Notes: generated by a model from the sequence alone, not told the origin. 36,407 nt of DNA from Bacillota bacterium (GCA_018818645.1 JAHIRQ010000005.1:1-36407); one strand, 5' to 3'; counted from the first letter of the stretch, positions 1-8,299 are shown. Made by a program: numbers and translations.

Positions 1-93
1 ATATAAGATATCAATTCTTGTGGGATCAGCAATTACTTTAAATAAATTACTGACTTTCTGTTTTTCTATTTCGTTTAATAATTTGTTTTTCAT
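1..93 (-). CDS. ArsR-family transcriptional regulator, N-terminal part (cut by window edge)
   Basis: The minus strand opens with ATG at 93 after an AAGGAGTG ribosome site and reads 31 codons to the window edge. The peptide ends in FKVIADPTRIDILY, the hallmark start of the winged-helix domain of ArsR/SmtB regulators, which usually act as metal- or redox-sensing repressors. The sensor residues lie outside the window, so the ligand cannot be named. The 84 bases between it and the next fragment hold no gene. Confidence 0.8.
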   Translation of the reverse strand, partial: MKNKLLNEIEKQKVSNLFKVIADPTRIDILY

Positions 94-177
94 ACATGAA
101 CACTCCTTCATATGATTGTTTACTCATATATTATACTCTAAAAATTATAGTTGTCAATAGTTTGAAACAATTTTATT

Positions 178-426
178 TTAATTTATTAAGATTTCTTCTA
201 AGTTTTCTCTATCTAATAAGATAATAATTCTTTGTCCTTTAAGCTCAATATAACTTTGATCTTTAAATAGTTTTAAAGTTCTACTTAAAGCTTCACTGCT
301 CATTCCAAGTTCGTTTGCCCATTCCCTCTTTGAGATTGGTAAAACAATTTGTTTTAATTTGAAATCTAAAATTGCTTTTGCAACTCGCTTTTCAACTGTA
401 AGTAAATCTACCCCAACAGAAATCAC
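178..426 (-). pseudogene. Crp/Fnr-family regulator, C-terminal HTH remnant
   Basis: The 82 codons encode only the DNA-binding half of a Crp/Fnr regulator: KRVAKAILDF, then the helix-turn-helix WANELGMSSEALSRTLKLF, then the wing YIELKGQRIIIL. The cyclic-nucleotide-binding barrel (about 140 residues) is missing. The only available start is a GTG at 424-426 without a ribosome site. Immediately upstream, the opposite strand becomes coding for an unrelated surface-protein repeat, so the fragment was probably cut by a rearrangement. A stand-alone HTH protein is possible but less likely. Confidence 0.7.
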
Positions 427-429
427 ACA

Positions 430-619
430 AGCACACTATGAATTATTACATTCTGATACAGTCATATACAATCAAAGTATTATGGAATACGTACCATTAC
501 GAGATGGATATACATTTAGTGGTTGGTACAGTGATATCAATTTAAAAACACCATATATATTTGGGTCTATGCCCGCAGAAGATATTACACTTCATGGTAA
601 ATGGGTATCAAATGATTGA
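430..619 (+). pseudogene. Listeria-Bacteroides repeat (InlB-B type) C-terminal fragment
   Basis: The plus frame ending at the TGA at 617-619 encodes PLRDGYTFSGWYSD, then PAEDITLHGKW, the signature of the Listeria-Bacteroides repeat found at the ends of large bacterial surface proteins. Only about one repeat remains, with no signal peptide, anchor or start site of its own. The frame can be opened further left, to an ATG at 359, but that part is the antisense of the Fnr HTH and is not real protein. It looks like the 3' end of a surface protein gene truncated at about 415-435. Confidence 0.65.
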
Positions 620-884
620 AAAAAATATTTTATTGGCTCAACACCCCACAATAAGTAGATAGTTGAAGAACCTATTTTGATACAAAGAAATCACTACTTT
701 CAAACAAATCCAGAATAAAAGGGCGAAATTAAGCCATATTTTAGGGGTGCGTAAAAACAGGTTAGGGGTGCGTAGATTTTGATAAGGGTGCGTAAAAACA
801 GGCTTGGGGTGCGCAATTGTATTAAAATAGTTCTACAAACCCAGTAGAGCAAAGGGGATTCTAACCTATGATTACATAGTTTAT
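620..884. repeat. Gene-free stretch with four phased GGGGTGCGT repeats
   Basis: No credible gene is present. Four near-identical copies of (A/T)(G/A)GGGTGCG(T/C)A start at 743, 764, 784 and 805. They are 20-21 bases apart, about two helical turns, so all would sit on one face of the DNA. Two copies are followed by the same AAAACAGG tail. Such arrays occur as replication iterons and as the multiple terminal repeats of some insertion sequences (IS21 type). Neither a rep gene nor a transposase is adjacent, so an eroded IS end is the milder reading. Confidence 0.6.
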
Positions 885-1386
885 CAATTAAAAATGGGAT
901 ACCTTTGTAAAGAGATAAATATTAAAAATATATACATCAACTTCGTATCGTCTTTTCGACACCTATTCAAACAGATATCTTCAAATATATGACATTTCAT
1001 GAAGACTAGATTAATTAATAACGATCGCCTTATGAAGCTAAAAAAACATAATATAACAGTAAAAATATATTGAATTTGATGAGTAACCACGGTTTCTAGT
1101 CCGGTACGGGTCACCATCATTAACCGCAAAAGCTCACCAATATTGGTGAGCTTTTTTAGCCTTTGTAAAGCCAACAAGTCTGCTTCAATGTGTTTTAAAA
1201 ATTAAATCTTTTTTTGTGATATTTTTGTGAAAAAACCTAAAAAAATCGATAAAATAACTCATTTTGTAATTCTCATCTACAAATAAGTGGCAACAATCCA
1301 CAACTCTTATATGTTCATATGTAGTTATTGCTCAAGGACATAAATTACGTGCAATTCTCACTTATGTTGGTGTAAATTTTGATTTT
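885..1386. repeat. Imperfect ~0.5 kb direct repeat, copy A
   Basis: This gene-free block resembles 2620-3110 along its length. Shared landmarks include TGCCTTTGTA / ACCTTTGTAA near the left end, GATTAATTAATA, the CACCATCATTAACCGC box, a terminator hairpin, AAAGCCAACAAGTCTGC, CTCATTTTGTAATTCTCAT, CAACAATCCACA and TTATATGTTCATA. Similarity is strongest in the right two thirds. The two copies flank the small gene pair at 1387-2367. Open frames inside it are unsupported. Confidence 0.75.
1128..1157. terminator. Bidirectional-looking intrinsic terminator (repeat member R1)
   Basis: A perfect palindrome built on GCTCACCAATATTGGTGAGC is flanked by A residues on the left and T6 on the right. It could stop transcription from either side, including the minus-strand pair that ends at 1387. 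It lies just downstream of the TACGGGTCACCA box at about 1104-1115, which recurs in this window. Confidence 0.8.
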
Positions 1387-1950
1387 TTATAAATCTTTTA
1401 ATATTTCAGTTCTTTTTTTATCATATTCCTGTTGGCTAATTAGTTTTTCTTCAAACAGTTCATTTAGTTCAAGAAGTTTTATTTTAATACTTTTATCAAT
1501 GGTTTTACCGTTATCTTTTTTACTATGTGTCTTGTTTTTTTCAGGTTCTTCCGTTTGAACTACTAAAGGTTTTACATTCTTTACAACAATCTTTCCACAT
1601 TTAGAACACATTTTATCCTCTGGGTAAATTTCGAAACCACAATTCAAACAATACATTACATCATTACTACTAATGGAAGAATAATCTAGATTTGGCTTTG
1701 ATTTATCATCTTCGAATGTTTCCGTTATAATATGCTTGTAATCCTTCAAAACCCTAATGAGAAACAGCACAAAAAAAACTAAATAAACAATACTTACAGC
1801 CGGAATGTCACTAACAAGAATTACAATCAATCCTATGAAAGAAAAAACTAAAAACATACTTGCAATTACCATTCTAACAATATAAGACTTTCTTGATTCA
1901 AATGTAATAAAAAAATACCCGAATATATAAATAAAAAGCGTTTGTAACAT
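1387..1950 (-). CDS. Membrane protein with zinc ribbon and C-terminal SHOCT domain
   Basis: The 187-aa protein has hydrophobic segments near residues 1-16, 26-46 and 49-66, so it is probably membrane-anchored. A CLNC...CSKC zinc ribbon follows near residues 100-120, then a charged linker, and a C-terminal helix pair LNELFEEKLISQQEYDKKR that matches the SHOCT oligomerisation motif. ATG at 1950 has a good AAGGAGAG site. It follows the 134-aa gene by 12 bases and is probably its operon partner. Membrane zinc-ribbon/SHOCT proteins are common accessory genes of unknown role. The function is not known; the domains are clear. Confidence 0.75.
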   Translation of the reverse strand: MLQTLFIYIFGYFFITFESRKSYIVRMVIASMFLVFSFIGLIVILVSDIPAVSIVYLVFFVLFLIRVLKDYKHIITETFEDDKSKPNLDYSSISSNDVMYCLNCGFEIYPEDKMCSKCGKIVVKNVKPLVVQTEEPEKNKTHSKKDNGKTIDKSIKIKLLELNELFEEKLISQQEYDKKRTEILKDL

Positions 1951-1962
1951 TAATATCTCTCC

Positions 1963-2367
1963 TTAAAAATATTGCTTAAAATAACTATCAAACCGATTAA
2001 TGTTTTCACTTTGATTATAATTGAAAAATTTTGCAGGTGTGTTTATTATTTGATTCACATTGGTTTTTAAGAATAAATATTGCTCTCCAAATAATAAGGA
2101 TGTTCGTTTTACTTTTGCTTTTTTTATATCCTTAACATGAAAAACACTGAAAACACCACTGTATTCTAGTGTTTCTCTATTTAAATCGTATAACCTAATT
2201 TCTTTATCATTTGCAACAACAAAATATACTAACCAATTGCTAGCTTTATCTATGATAAGTTTAGGGTTTTTGCACTTCATCCCAAATATCCATATGTCAT
2301 TCTCACTAAGTAGTTTTCGACCTCTAAAATAACTTACTAAATTCTCAATTGTTGGATTTTCTTTCAT
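1963..2367 (-). CDS. Uncharacterised 134-aa protein, possible PH-like fold
   Basis: The protein has no signal peptide or membrane segment. It has alternating strands (WLVYFVVANDKEIRLYDLN, LEYSGVFSVFHVKDIKKAKV, EQYLFLKTN) and a basic pattern that would fit a small beta-barrel such as a bacterial PH-like domain, a guess from pattern only. It is first in a minus-strand pair with the zinc-ribbon/SHOCT membrane protein, which suggests a joint role at the membrane. The ribosome site before ATG 2367 is weak. A -10-like TATAAT lies at 2416-2411 and two TATCATGAAATA repeats lie further upstream. Confidence 0.6.
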   Translation of the reverse strand: MKENPTIENLVSYFRGRKLLSENDIWIFGMKCKNPKLIIDKASNWLVYFVVANDKEIRLYDLNRETLEYSGVFSVFHVKDIKKAKVKRTSLLFGEQYLFLKTNVNQIINTPAKFFNYNQSENINRFDSYFKQYF

Positions 2368-2410
2368 TTCATTACCGGCTTTCTGAGTTATTGTTTAATA
2401 TCACAGTTTC

Positions 2411-2485
2411 ATTATACGATTTACTTAATGTATTTTAAATATAGTATATCATGAAATAATACTAATAACTGTTTATCATGAAATA
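2411..2485 (-). promoter_or_regulatory. Probable promoter with direct repeats for the minus-strand pair
   Basis: Read on the minus strand, TATAAT at 2416-2411 is a good -10 element about 45 bases before the first start codon; no strong -35 is visible. Upstream lie two identical TATCATGAAATA direct repeats (2447-2458 and 2474-2485), 27 bases apart, which could be regulator sites. Bases 2486-2619 show nothing recognisable. Confidence 0.4.
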
Positions 2486-2619
2486 TTCCAAATAGCTGTT
2501 GAAAGTTTCAAACTAAAGCCATGGATACTCATGATGATCTTGTATTAATTCGATAGAATTTTTTTCAAAATGCAATCAATCACAATAGAAGAGGATCTAA
2601 CTTTTTTGCTACTAAATAT

Positions 2620-3110
2620 AAAAAAATCAATGCCTTTGTAGAGCGATAAAAAAATGTAAATATAGGATTAAAATTCGGGTAATCTTATCGGAGCCAATTC
2701 AAGCAAATTTCTTTATATTCCACATATATTAGTAAGGCGAGATTAATTAATATTGATTGCTTTATAAAGCTAAAAAACACTATAAAATAAGACACCACTA
2801 TTAGAAACTCATTCCTTGTCACGTGCTTTTATCACGTACGGATCACCATCATTAACCGCAAAAGCTCACCAATATCGGTGGGCTTTTTTAAACTTTATAA
2901 AGCCAACAAGTCTGCTTCAATTTGTTTTTAAAAAAGAAGTCTTTTTTTGTGCTATTTTGGTGAAAAAACCTAAAAAATTGATAAAGTAACTCATTTTGTA
3001 ATTCTCATTTACACATAAGCAGCAACAATCCACAGCTCTTATATGTTCATAGGTAGTTTTTGCTCAAGGTTATAAATTACGTGTAACTTTCAGTTTTTTT
3101 CTAATCGAAT
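2620..3110. repeat. Imperfect ~0.5 kb direct repeat, copy B
   Basis: This is the partner of the block at 885-1386, sharing the ordered landmarks GATTAATTAATA, CACCATCATTAACCGC, the terminator stem, AAAGCCAACAAGTCTGC, CTCATTTTGTAATTCTCAT and TTATATGTTCATA. It carries many substitutions and small indels, so it is an old duplication or two members of a dispersed intergenic family. It has no gene. Confidence 0.75.
2860..2889. terminator. Intrinsic terminator in repeat copy B (member R2)
   Basis: The stem GCTCACC/GGTGGGC with a T6 tract corresponds to the terminator at 1128-1157, with a C and a G substitution in the right arm that leave wobble pairing. It follows a TACGGATCACCATCATTAA box. Confidence 0.7.
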
Positions 3111-3276
3111 AAAAACGAATTAGATTGACACACATGAAAAATACCGGAGTTACCGGAGTTAGTGGTGATTCTCGAAATAATACTTGATATAAATTAAAAT
3201 AAAATAAAATCCTTGAAAAGGAGGTAAACGCATTCAATAATCAATTTCCATGGTTTTGGAGATTTCATTAAGTGGA

Positions 3277-3315
3277 TATAATTTTTATAAAACGACATCA
3301 GTTTAATGATATAAT
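3277..3315 (+). promoter_or_regulatory. Probable promoter region of the helicase/ATPase defence operon
   Basis: Two TATAAT hexamers (3277-3282 and 3310-3315) lie upstream of the start codon at 3355. TTGGAG at 3256 could be a -35 for the first, with a short 15-base spacer; the second has no clear -35. Elsewhere between 3111 and 3276 there is only an ACCGGAGTT tandem pair near 3143-3160 and an unused AAGGAGG at about 3219 that opens no frame. Confidence 0.4.
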
Positions 3316-3354
3316 AATCATATATTTCATTTTTTTTACTAGTGGGGATTTTTT

Positions 3355-5517
3355 ATGTCATTCAAGGATTTAAAAATCAATAATTTTTATAGAAGTCATA
3401 ATTCTGATATAGCAAGAGATTTTTTGACACCCGTAATGATGAAATCAGTTAATTATAGAAGAGCAGTTGGTTTTTTTTCGTCGTCTTCATTAATTAGAAC
3501 TTCATATGGGATGTCTATGATTGCAAAAAATGGTGGGAATATTAAGCTCATAGTATCACCTCGTTTATCAAAAGAAGATGTTGAAGCTATTGAATACGGT
3601 TATTCCACCAGAGAAGAAGCAATAGAAAGAGCTTTACTAAAAGAATTTGATATGGTTTTTGATATTAATCAGTTAAATAGATTAAATCTTCTGTCGCACT
3701 TAATATCTAGTAACGTTCTTGACATAAAGGTTGCAGTCACGCTAAATACGAACAGTATAGGTATGTATCATGAGAAAATAGGATATTTAGAGGACTCTGA
3801 AGAAAATAAAGTAGCTTTTATGGGATCATTGAATGAATCCAATAATTCTTTTTCAGATAATTTTGAATCAATAGTAGTATTTAAAAGTTGGGAAAGTGAA
3901 GAAAGAACAGAGGAACTCATTAGTTTTTTTGATCAATTATGGGATAAACCAGAAGAAGTAACCAATATAAAAATATATAATTTTCCAAGTGCGGTAAAAA
4001 ATAAAATTATTAAATATAAAAAAAATGATTTTTTACTAGAAGAGGAATTTTTTTTCGAAGAAGAATTTCATTTGAAAGAAGATTCGGAGATCACTTCAAA
4101 TAATGATAATAAAGAAGTGGGACTACATGATTACCAAATTGAAGCGATTGAATCTTGGATTGATAATAATGCTCGCGGAATATTTGATATGGCAACTGGA
4201 ACGGGAAAGACTTACACTGCTTTTGGAGCAATTAAAAAGCTTCTAGAGGCTATGGAAAACCGATTAGCGGTTGTAATGATCTGTCCATTACAGCATCTTG
4301 TTGAACAATGGGAAGAAGAAGCTGAGAAATTTGGAATATTTCCAATAACCGGATTTTCATCCTCAAATCAAAAAGATTGGTTTACTAAATTAGAAAATTG
4401 CGTGATTGATTATAATGATGGTATTATTGATCAATTCTATTTTTTCACAACAAATAGCACATTCAAATCTAAAAAAGTCCAAAAGATTTTAAGTAGACTT
4501 AATGATAATAGTCTGTTTATTGCTGATGAAGCACATAATATTGGAGCATCTGAATTAAGCAAAAGTTTACTAGATAACTTTAAATTTAGACTCGCCTTAT
4601 CTGCAACGGTTGACCGGCATAGGGATGTTGAAGGAACATCAGTAATATACGATTACTTCGGAAAGAAATGTATTGAATATGATTTAGAGAGGGCAATTAA
4701 AGAAAAAAAACTAACACCATATAAATACTATCCTATAATAGTTAATCTTAATCCTGATGAACTTGCTAAGTATCTTGAACTTACTCGTGAAATCGGCAGA
4801 AACATGATCTCTAACAATGGGACTACAAAATTAAATAAATATGGAGAGTTTAAAGCTATTGAAAGAGCAAGATTAATTGCCGGAGCAGAGAACAAAATAA
4901 GCGAACTAAAACAATACATGTCAGGATATATCAATAAATATAATATCTTAGTTTATTGTGGTACTGCCATGATGAACACAATTGATGACGACAAAGAAGA
5001 AATAAAGCAAATCAATTACGTTTGTGATGTTTTAGGTAACGAATTGGGTATGAGAATAGATAAATACACATCACAAGAATCTGTTGCAGAAAGAAAAACA
5101 ATAAAACAGAGATTTGAAAAAGGTGACAATATACAAGCCCTTGTCGCAATAAAATGTTTAGATGAAGGGGTAAATATTCCAAGCATTAAAACAGCATTCA
5201 TACTAGCAAGTAGTACTAATCCGAGAGAATACATTCAAAGAAGAGGGCGAGTCTTACGATTGTTTGATGGAAAAGACTTTGCCGAAATTTTTGATTTTAT
5301 TACACTTCCTGTGCATATTGATTCCGAAAATATTGATTTAGAAATTGTTAAGTCATCGAAATCTTTACTACTTAATGAAATAAACAGAGTTAGTACATTT
5401 GCGAAAAGTTCTTTAAATCCAACAAATTCAGAATTCGTGATAGAAAAAATTAGAGATAAATTTAAATTAGATGAGTTTGATGTTGTATATTATGAAGAAA
5501 AAAATGGGGAGGATTAG
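3355..5517 (+). CDS. PLD-like nuclease / SF2 helicase fusion, phosphorothioation-linked restriction effector
   Basis: The 720-aa protein has two parts. Residues ~1-210 form a phospholipase-D-like nuclease half with YHEK near 139 and GSLNESNNSF.DNFES near 158-172, the single HxK/N motif of helicase-fused PLD domains. Residues ~255-700 are a superfamily 2 helicase: MATGTGKT near 280, DEAH near 390, SAT near 418 and QRRGRVLR near 628. It should load on DNA using ATP and cut it. It is first in an operon with a DndD/SMC-like ATPase, upstream of sspBCD. This composition fits the SspFGH effector cassette, reported to damage DNA lacking phosphorothioates. Which Ssp letter applies cannot be fixed from sequence alone. 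Confidence 0.85.
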   Translation: MSFKDLKINNFYRSHNSDIARDFLTPVMMKSVNYRRAVGFFSSSSLIRTSYGMSMIAKNGGNIKLIVSPRLSKEDVEAIEYGYSTREEAIERALLKEFDMVFDINQLNRLNLLSHLISSNVLDIKVAVTLNTNSIGMYHEKIGYLEDSEENKVAFMGSLNESNNSFSDNFESIVVFKSWESEERTEELISFFDQLWDKPEEVTNIKIYNFPSAVKNKIIKYKKNDFLLEEEFFFEEEFHLKEDSEITSNNDNKEVGLHDYQIEAIESWIDNNARGIFDMATGTGKTYTAFGAIKKLLEAMENRLAVVMICPLQHLVEQWEEEAEKFGIFPITGFSSSNQKDWFTKLENCVIDYNDGIIDQFYFFTTNSTFKSKKVQKILSRLNDNSLFIADEAHNIGASELSKSLLDNFKFRLALSATVDRHRDVEGTSVIYDYFGKKCIEYDLERAIKEKKLTPYKYYPIIVNLNPDELAKYLELTREIGRNMISNNGTTKLNKYGEFKAIERARLIAGAENKISELKQYMSGYINKYNILVYCGTAMMNTIDDDKEEIKQINYVCDVLGNELGMRIDKYTSQESVAERKTIKQRFEKGDNIQALVAIKCLDEGVNIPSIKTAFILASSTNPREYIQRRGRVLRLFDGKDFAEIFDFITLPVHIDSENIDLEIVKSSKSLLLNEINRVSTFAKSSLNPTNSEFVIEKIRDKFKLDEFDVVYYEEKNGED

Positions 5518-5522
5518 TAGCC

Positions 5523-5675
5523 ATGGAAAAAGAAACTAACTTAAAGGCTGAGAAACTAAAAAAAATTCTACAAGAAATCATTAGTGAAGAGACAAAAAAT
5601 CTGTCAGAAAAAAGATTTACTGATACAGAAATGATTAGAAAAATAAGAAAAATTATAGAGGGGGCACTTCTATGA
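5523..5675 (+). CDS. 50-aa charged protein between helicase and SMC-like ATPase
   Basis: ATG at 5523 comes 5 bases after the helicase stop, preceded by GGGGAGGATTAG, a good ribosome site. The frame of 50 codons ends in TGA at 5673-5675, overlapping the ATG at 5672 of the ATPase in an ATGA junction. The peptide is almost entirely helical and charged (KAEKLKKILQEIISEE...) and recalls a small coiled-coil subunit. Tight coupling on both sides argues that it is translated, perhaps as a bridge between helicase and ATPase. No family is recognised. Confidence 0.65.
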   Translation: MEKETNLKAEKLKKILQEIISEETKNLSEKRFTDTEMIRKIRKIIEGALL

Positions 5676-7651
5676 TTATTAAATCGTTAAAACTTAAAAA
5701 TTTTAGACAATTCATGGGAGAACATGAAATAATTTTTTCTACTGATACTGATAAAAATGTAACTATAGTTATAGCAGATAATGGAACGGGAAAAACAACT
5801 CTTGAGCAAAGTTTTTCATGGATATTTTTTGGTGAAACTAGCTTTAAAAAGAAAGATATTTTTAACTCAAAACTTGTTTTAGATCTACCAGCACAAAAAA
5901 TTATTCATGCTAGTGGAGAATTAGTTGTTAGTCATTTGAATACTGAATATAAAATAACTAGAGTTGAATCGGCGAGAAAATTAGCCAATAGACTCGCGAG
6001 TATTGAGTCCGAACTTAAAGTAGAGTATAAAGTCAGTGGGATGACAAAAGAACTGAAAAATGAAGATGCAAAGAAAATCATAGCTACGATAATTCCTAAA
6101 AATTTATTTCAATATTTCTTTTTTGACGGCGAGAAAATTGAAAAAATCGGAACAGAGATTGATAGAGGAAAAAGTAAGGAGTTTGCAGACGCTATAAGAG
6201 GAATGCTGGGCTTTAATGCTCTGTATAGTGGTAAAAATCACCTAAAAAAACTTATAGCGCAATATCAGTCAGAATATGATAAAAGCCAGGATCAAATCTT
6301 GATTGAAGCGACAAAAACTATAAGTGATTCAAACGCAACTATCGATAGTAACGATATAAGGTTAGGTGAAATTGAAAATGAAATCAAAAACTATGAACAT
6401 CTTAGACTTAAAGTTAGTGAGGAAATCGCAAACAGTCCCAATGTTAAAGAAAAACAAGAACGAGCAATAGAACTTGTTGGTATAATTGAGGTAGGAACTG
6501 CAAGTGTCAATAGGACGAAAAAGGAGCTTTTTTCATTTGTAAGTTCTAATTCAACAATGTTTATTGCGTATCCTTTAATGATTAAAGCTAAATCAATAAT
6601 CGATAACTCAGAAGCTTCGAATAAAGGAATTCCTGGTATTGAATCAAAGGCAATTCAATATATTTTAGAGAAAAAAAGATGCATATGCGGGTGTGATTTA
6701 TTAAAAAATCCAGAGGCTATTGCAACACTGGAAAATTTAGAAAAATATCTACCACCACAAAATATTGGTTATGAAATTGTAAATTTTAAACATAGTATAG
6801 ATGAAAACATAAATAAAGCACATGGTTTTTGGTTAGAATTCCAAAGTAAAAGAGAAGATCTCAAGGAAAAAGAAGATGGTTTAGAGCGCAGCAAGAAAGA
6901 AAGTAATGATATAGCTACAGCGATTAAATCATTTCCAAATATGAAAGAAAAGAAAAATAGAGAAGAAACCTACTATAACAATATCTTGAAACTTACCGAG
7001 GAATCCGGCAATCTAAAAAATGAAAATGAAAAGGCAGCTAAAGCTATTAGTCTAGCTGAAGGAAATAGGCACAAATACACAATTCAAAATGAAAAAAATA
7101 AGAAAATTGCACTTTACGAAAATTACGCAAATGAAATAGTAAAGAAAATGACAGAATATGCAGAAACTCGCGAGAAACAAAAATTAGCAGACTTAAATAA
7201 AGTAATAAACGGGATTTTTAGTGTTATTTTTAACAGTAATATGAAAATAGAAATTGATAATGAGTATAATATTAAAGTCATTAATGTTGAGGTTGGTGAA
7301 TCACTCGAAAAATCTAGTGCACAAAATGTTTCAATTACATTTTCATTTATTGCTGGAATAATTAAGATGGCAAGAGAAAAAGTTACTGGATATGATGACA
7401 ACAGTGATTTGGAAGAGCAGTTATCGCCGGAACCATACCCTTTAGTAATGGATGCCCCGCTTTCATCGTTTGACAAAACACGAATTAAAAATGTATGTCA
7501 AATATTGCCAGGAATTGCTGAGCAAGTTGTAATTTTTATTAAAGACACAGATGGAGATATTGCAAAAGAACATCTAACTGAAAAAATAGGATGCGAATAT
7601 AGACTTCATGCCTTAACTAACACAAGCACAGAAATAGCGGAGGTGAAATAA
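5672..7651 (+). CDS. DndD/SbcC-like SMC-type ATPase of the phosphorothioation defence operon
   Basis: The 659-aa protein starts with the strand pattern of SMC/RecF ATPases (MIIKSLKLKNFRQF), has Walker A ADNGTGKTT at residues 35-43, long coiled-coil arms (~210-300 and ~380-500), a cysteine-rich hook-like KKRCICGCDLL near 335, and a C-terminal Walker B YPLVMDAPLSSFD near 588. This is the architecture of DndD and SbcC/Rad50-like proteins. It is coupled to the 50-aa gene by ATGA overlap and to the next gene end to end. It probably supplies the DNA-sensing ATPase of the effector complex with the PLD helicase. It does not seem to be the modification ATPase, a role filled by sspC. Confidence 0.85.
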   Translation: MIIKSLKLKNFRQFMGEHEIIFSTDTDKNVTIVIADNGTGKTTLEQSFSWIFFGETSFKKKDIFNSKLVLDLPAQKIIHASGELVVSHLNTEYKITRVESARKLANRLASIESELKVEYKVSGMTKELKNEDAKKIIATIIPKNLFQYFFFDGEKIEKIGTEIDRGKSKEFADAIRGMLGFNALYSGKNHLKKLIAQYQSEYDKSQDQILIEATKTISDSNATIDSNDIRLGEIENEIKNYEHLRLKVSEEIANSPNVKEKQERAIELVGIIEVGTASVNRTKKELFSFVSSNSTMFIAYPLMIKAKSIIDNSEASNKGIPGIESKAIQYILEKKRCICGCDLLKNPEAIATLENLEKYLPPQNIGYEIVNFKHSIDENINKAHGFWLEFQSKREDLKEKEDGLERSKKESNDIATAIKSFPNMKEKKNREETYYNNILKLTEESGNLKNENEKAAKAISLAEGNRHKYTIQNEKNKKIALYENYANEIVKKMTEYAETREKQKLADLNKVINGIFSVIFNSNMKIEIDNEYNIKVINVEVGESLEKSSAQNVSITFSFIAGIIKMAREKVTGYDDNSDLEEQLSPEPYPLVMDAPLSSFDKTRIKNVCQILPGIAEQVVIFIKDTDGDIAKEHLTEKIGCEYRLHALTNTSTEIAEVK

Positions 7652-8194
7652 TTGGCAACGAAAAAATTATTTTTAGAGAATTATTTATTTAGAGGAGGAC
7701 ATGCAGCGAAAGTAAGAGAGTTACTAAAAGAGGTAGACAAAGAAACATCTGCAAAGTTATTTAACAGTGCAATAGAATTATTTATGATTTCTGCAGTTAT
7801 CGGATGTATAAATAACAAAAGATCAATACCCGAAATAAGCAATGATACTTTTAACATTTTTGCTGAGCAGTTTAGTAATCATGGAGCAACATTAAGATAT
7901 TTGCTCAAATTAGTCTTACTAGTTAGTGACTCAAAAGACTTAAACAATATTGATAGAATAAATAGAGCTTTTAGAGAAATAGAAAACGAAGACAATGTTA
8001 ACCTATTTGAAGAATATGTGTTAGGGGGGTTAGAAGAAATTCACTCACACTTTTTTGAAGGTAATAAAAGACTTTTTTATGATGATTTTTATAGCGCACT
8101 AAAAATATTTGTAAGTGATTATAATAAATTAGAAAATGATAATCTAGATGAGTTTGACGATGATGAATTATTAGAAGACATTTTGAGAAACTAA
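7652..8194 (+). CDS. 180-aa protein, last gene of the helicase/ATPase effector operon
   Basis: A TTG start directly follows the ATPase stop, with GGAGG seven bases upstream, so the two are translationally coupled. The protein is mostly helical (FLENYLFRGGHAAKVRELL, SAIELFMISAVIGCI) with a strongly acidic tail (NDNLDEFDDDELLEDIL). No catalytic motif is seen. The acidic tail might mimic DNA or regulate the complex. The position suggests a third, small subunit of an SspFGH-like cassette; a relation to DndE is not supported by length or motif. Confidence 0.65.
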   Translation: MATKKLFLENYLFRGGHAAKVRELLKEVDKETSAKLFNSAIELFMISAVIGCINNKRSIPEISNDTFNIFAEQFSNHGATLRYLLKLVLLVSDSKDLNNIDRINRAFREIENEDNVNLFEEYVLGGLEEIHSHFFEGNKRLFYDDFYSALKIFVSDYNKLENDNLDEFDDDELLEDILRN

Positions 8195-8259
8195 TCATTG
8201 GTAATCAAGTTCCAACAAGAATAAGTGATCAAGTAGTATTAATATATGATGTTTTTTGA

Positions 8260-8299
8260 TATAATAATAGCATAGTATTCGATACTATGCTATTATTAT
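8260..8299 (+). promoter_or_regulatory. sspBCD promoter overlapped by an 18-bp perfect inverted repeat
   Basis: TATAAT at 8260-8265 is a consensus -10; the -35 is weak. Starting inside it, an 18-base arm (8261-8278) is exactly complementary to 8282-8299 with a TCG loop. No T tract follows the right arm, so this is not a terminator. It can serve as an operator, or as a hairpin at the 5' end of the sspBCD message. Its place separates the effector operon from the modification operon, implying separate control. Confidence 0.7.

Noticed and set aside
359-429. Plus-strand extension of the Listeria-Bacteroides repeat frame
   Set aside because: These bases are the coding strand's complement of the Fnr HTH; the peptide there has no repeat character and no ribosome site.
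1098-1120. Possible tRNA or 16S rRNA 3' end suggested by GGGTCACCA / GGATCACC
   Set aside because: No acceptor, anticodon or T-arm can be folded upstream, and the anti-Shine-Dalgarno sequence of 16S rRNA is absent.
884-1177. 97-codon minus-strand open frame
   Set aside because: It lies wholly in the non-coding repeat, crosses the terminator hairpin, and the parallel copy at 2620-3110 does not keep the frame.
4728-5234. Minus-strand frames within the helicase gene
   Set aside because: They are antisense shadows of a gene with clear helicase motifs. The same applies to the minus frames inside the ATPase, sspC, recombinase and flavoprotein genes.
7652-8194. 180-aa protein as DndE
   Set aside because: DndE is nearer 110-120 aa and basic; this protein is longer, acidic at its end and lies in the effector operon.
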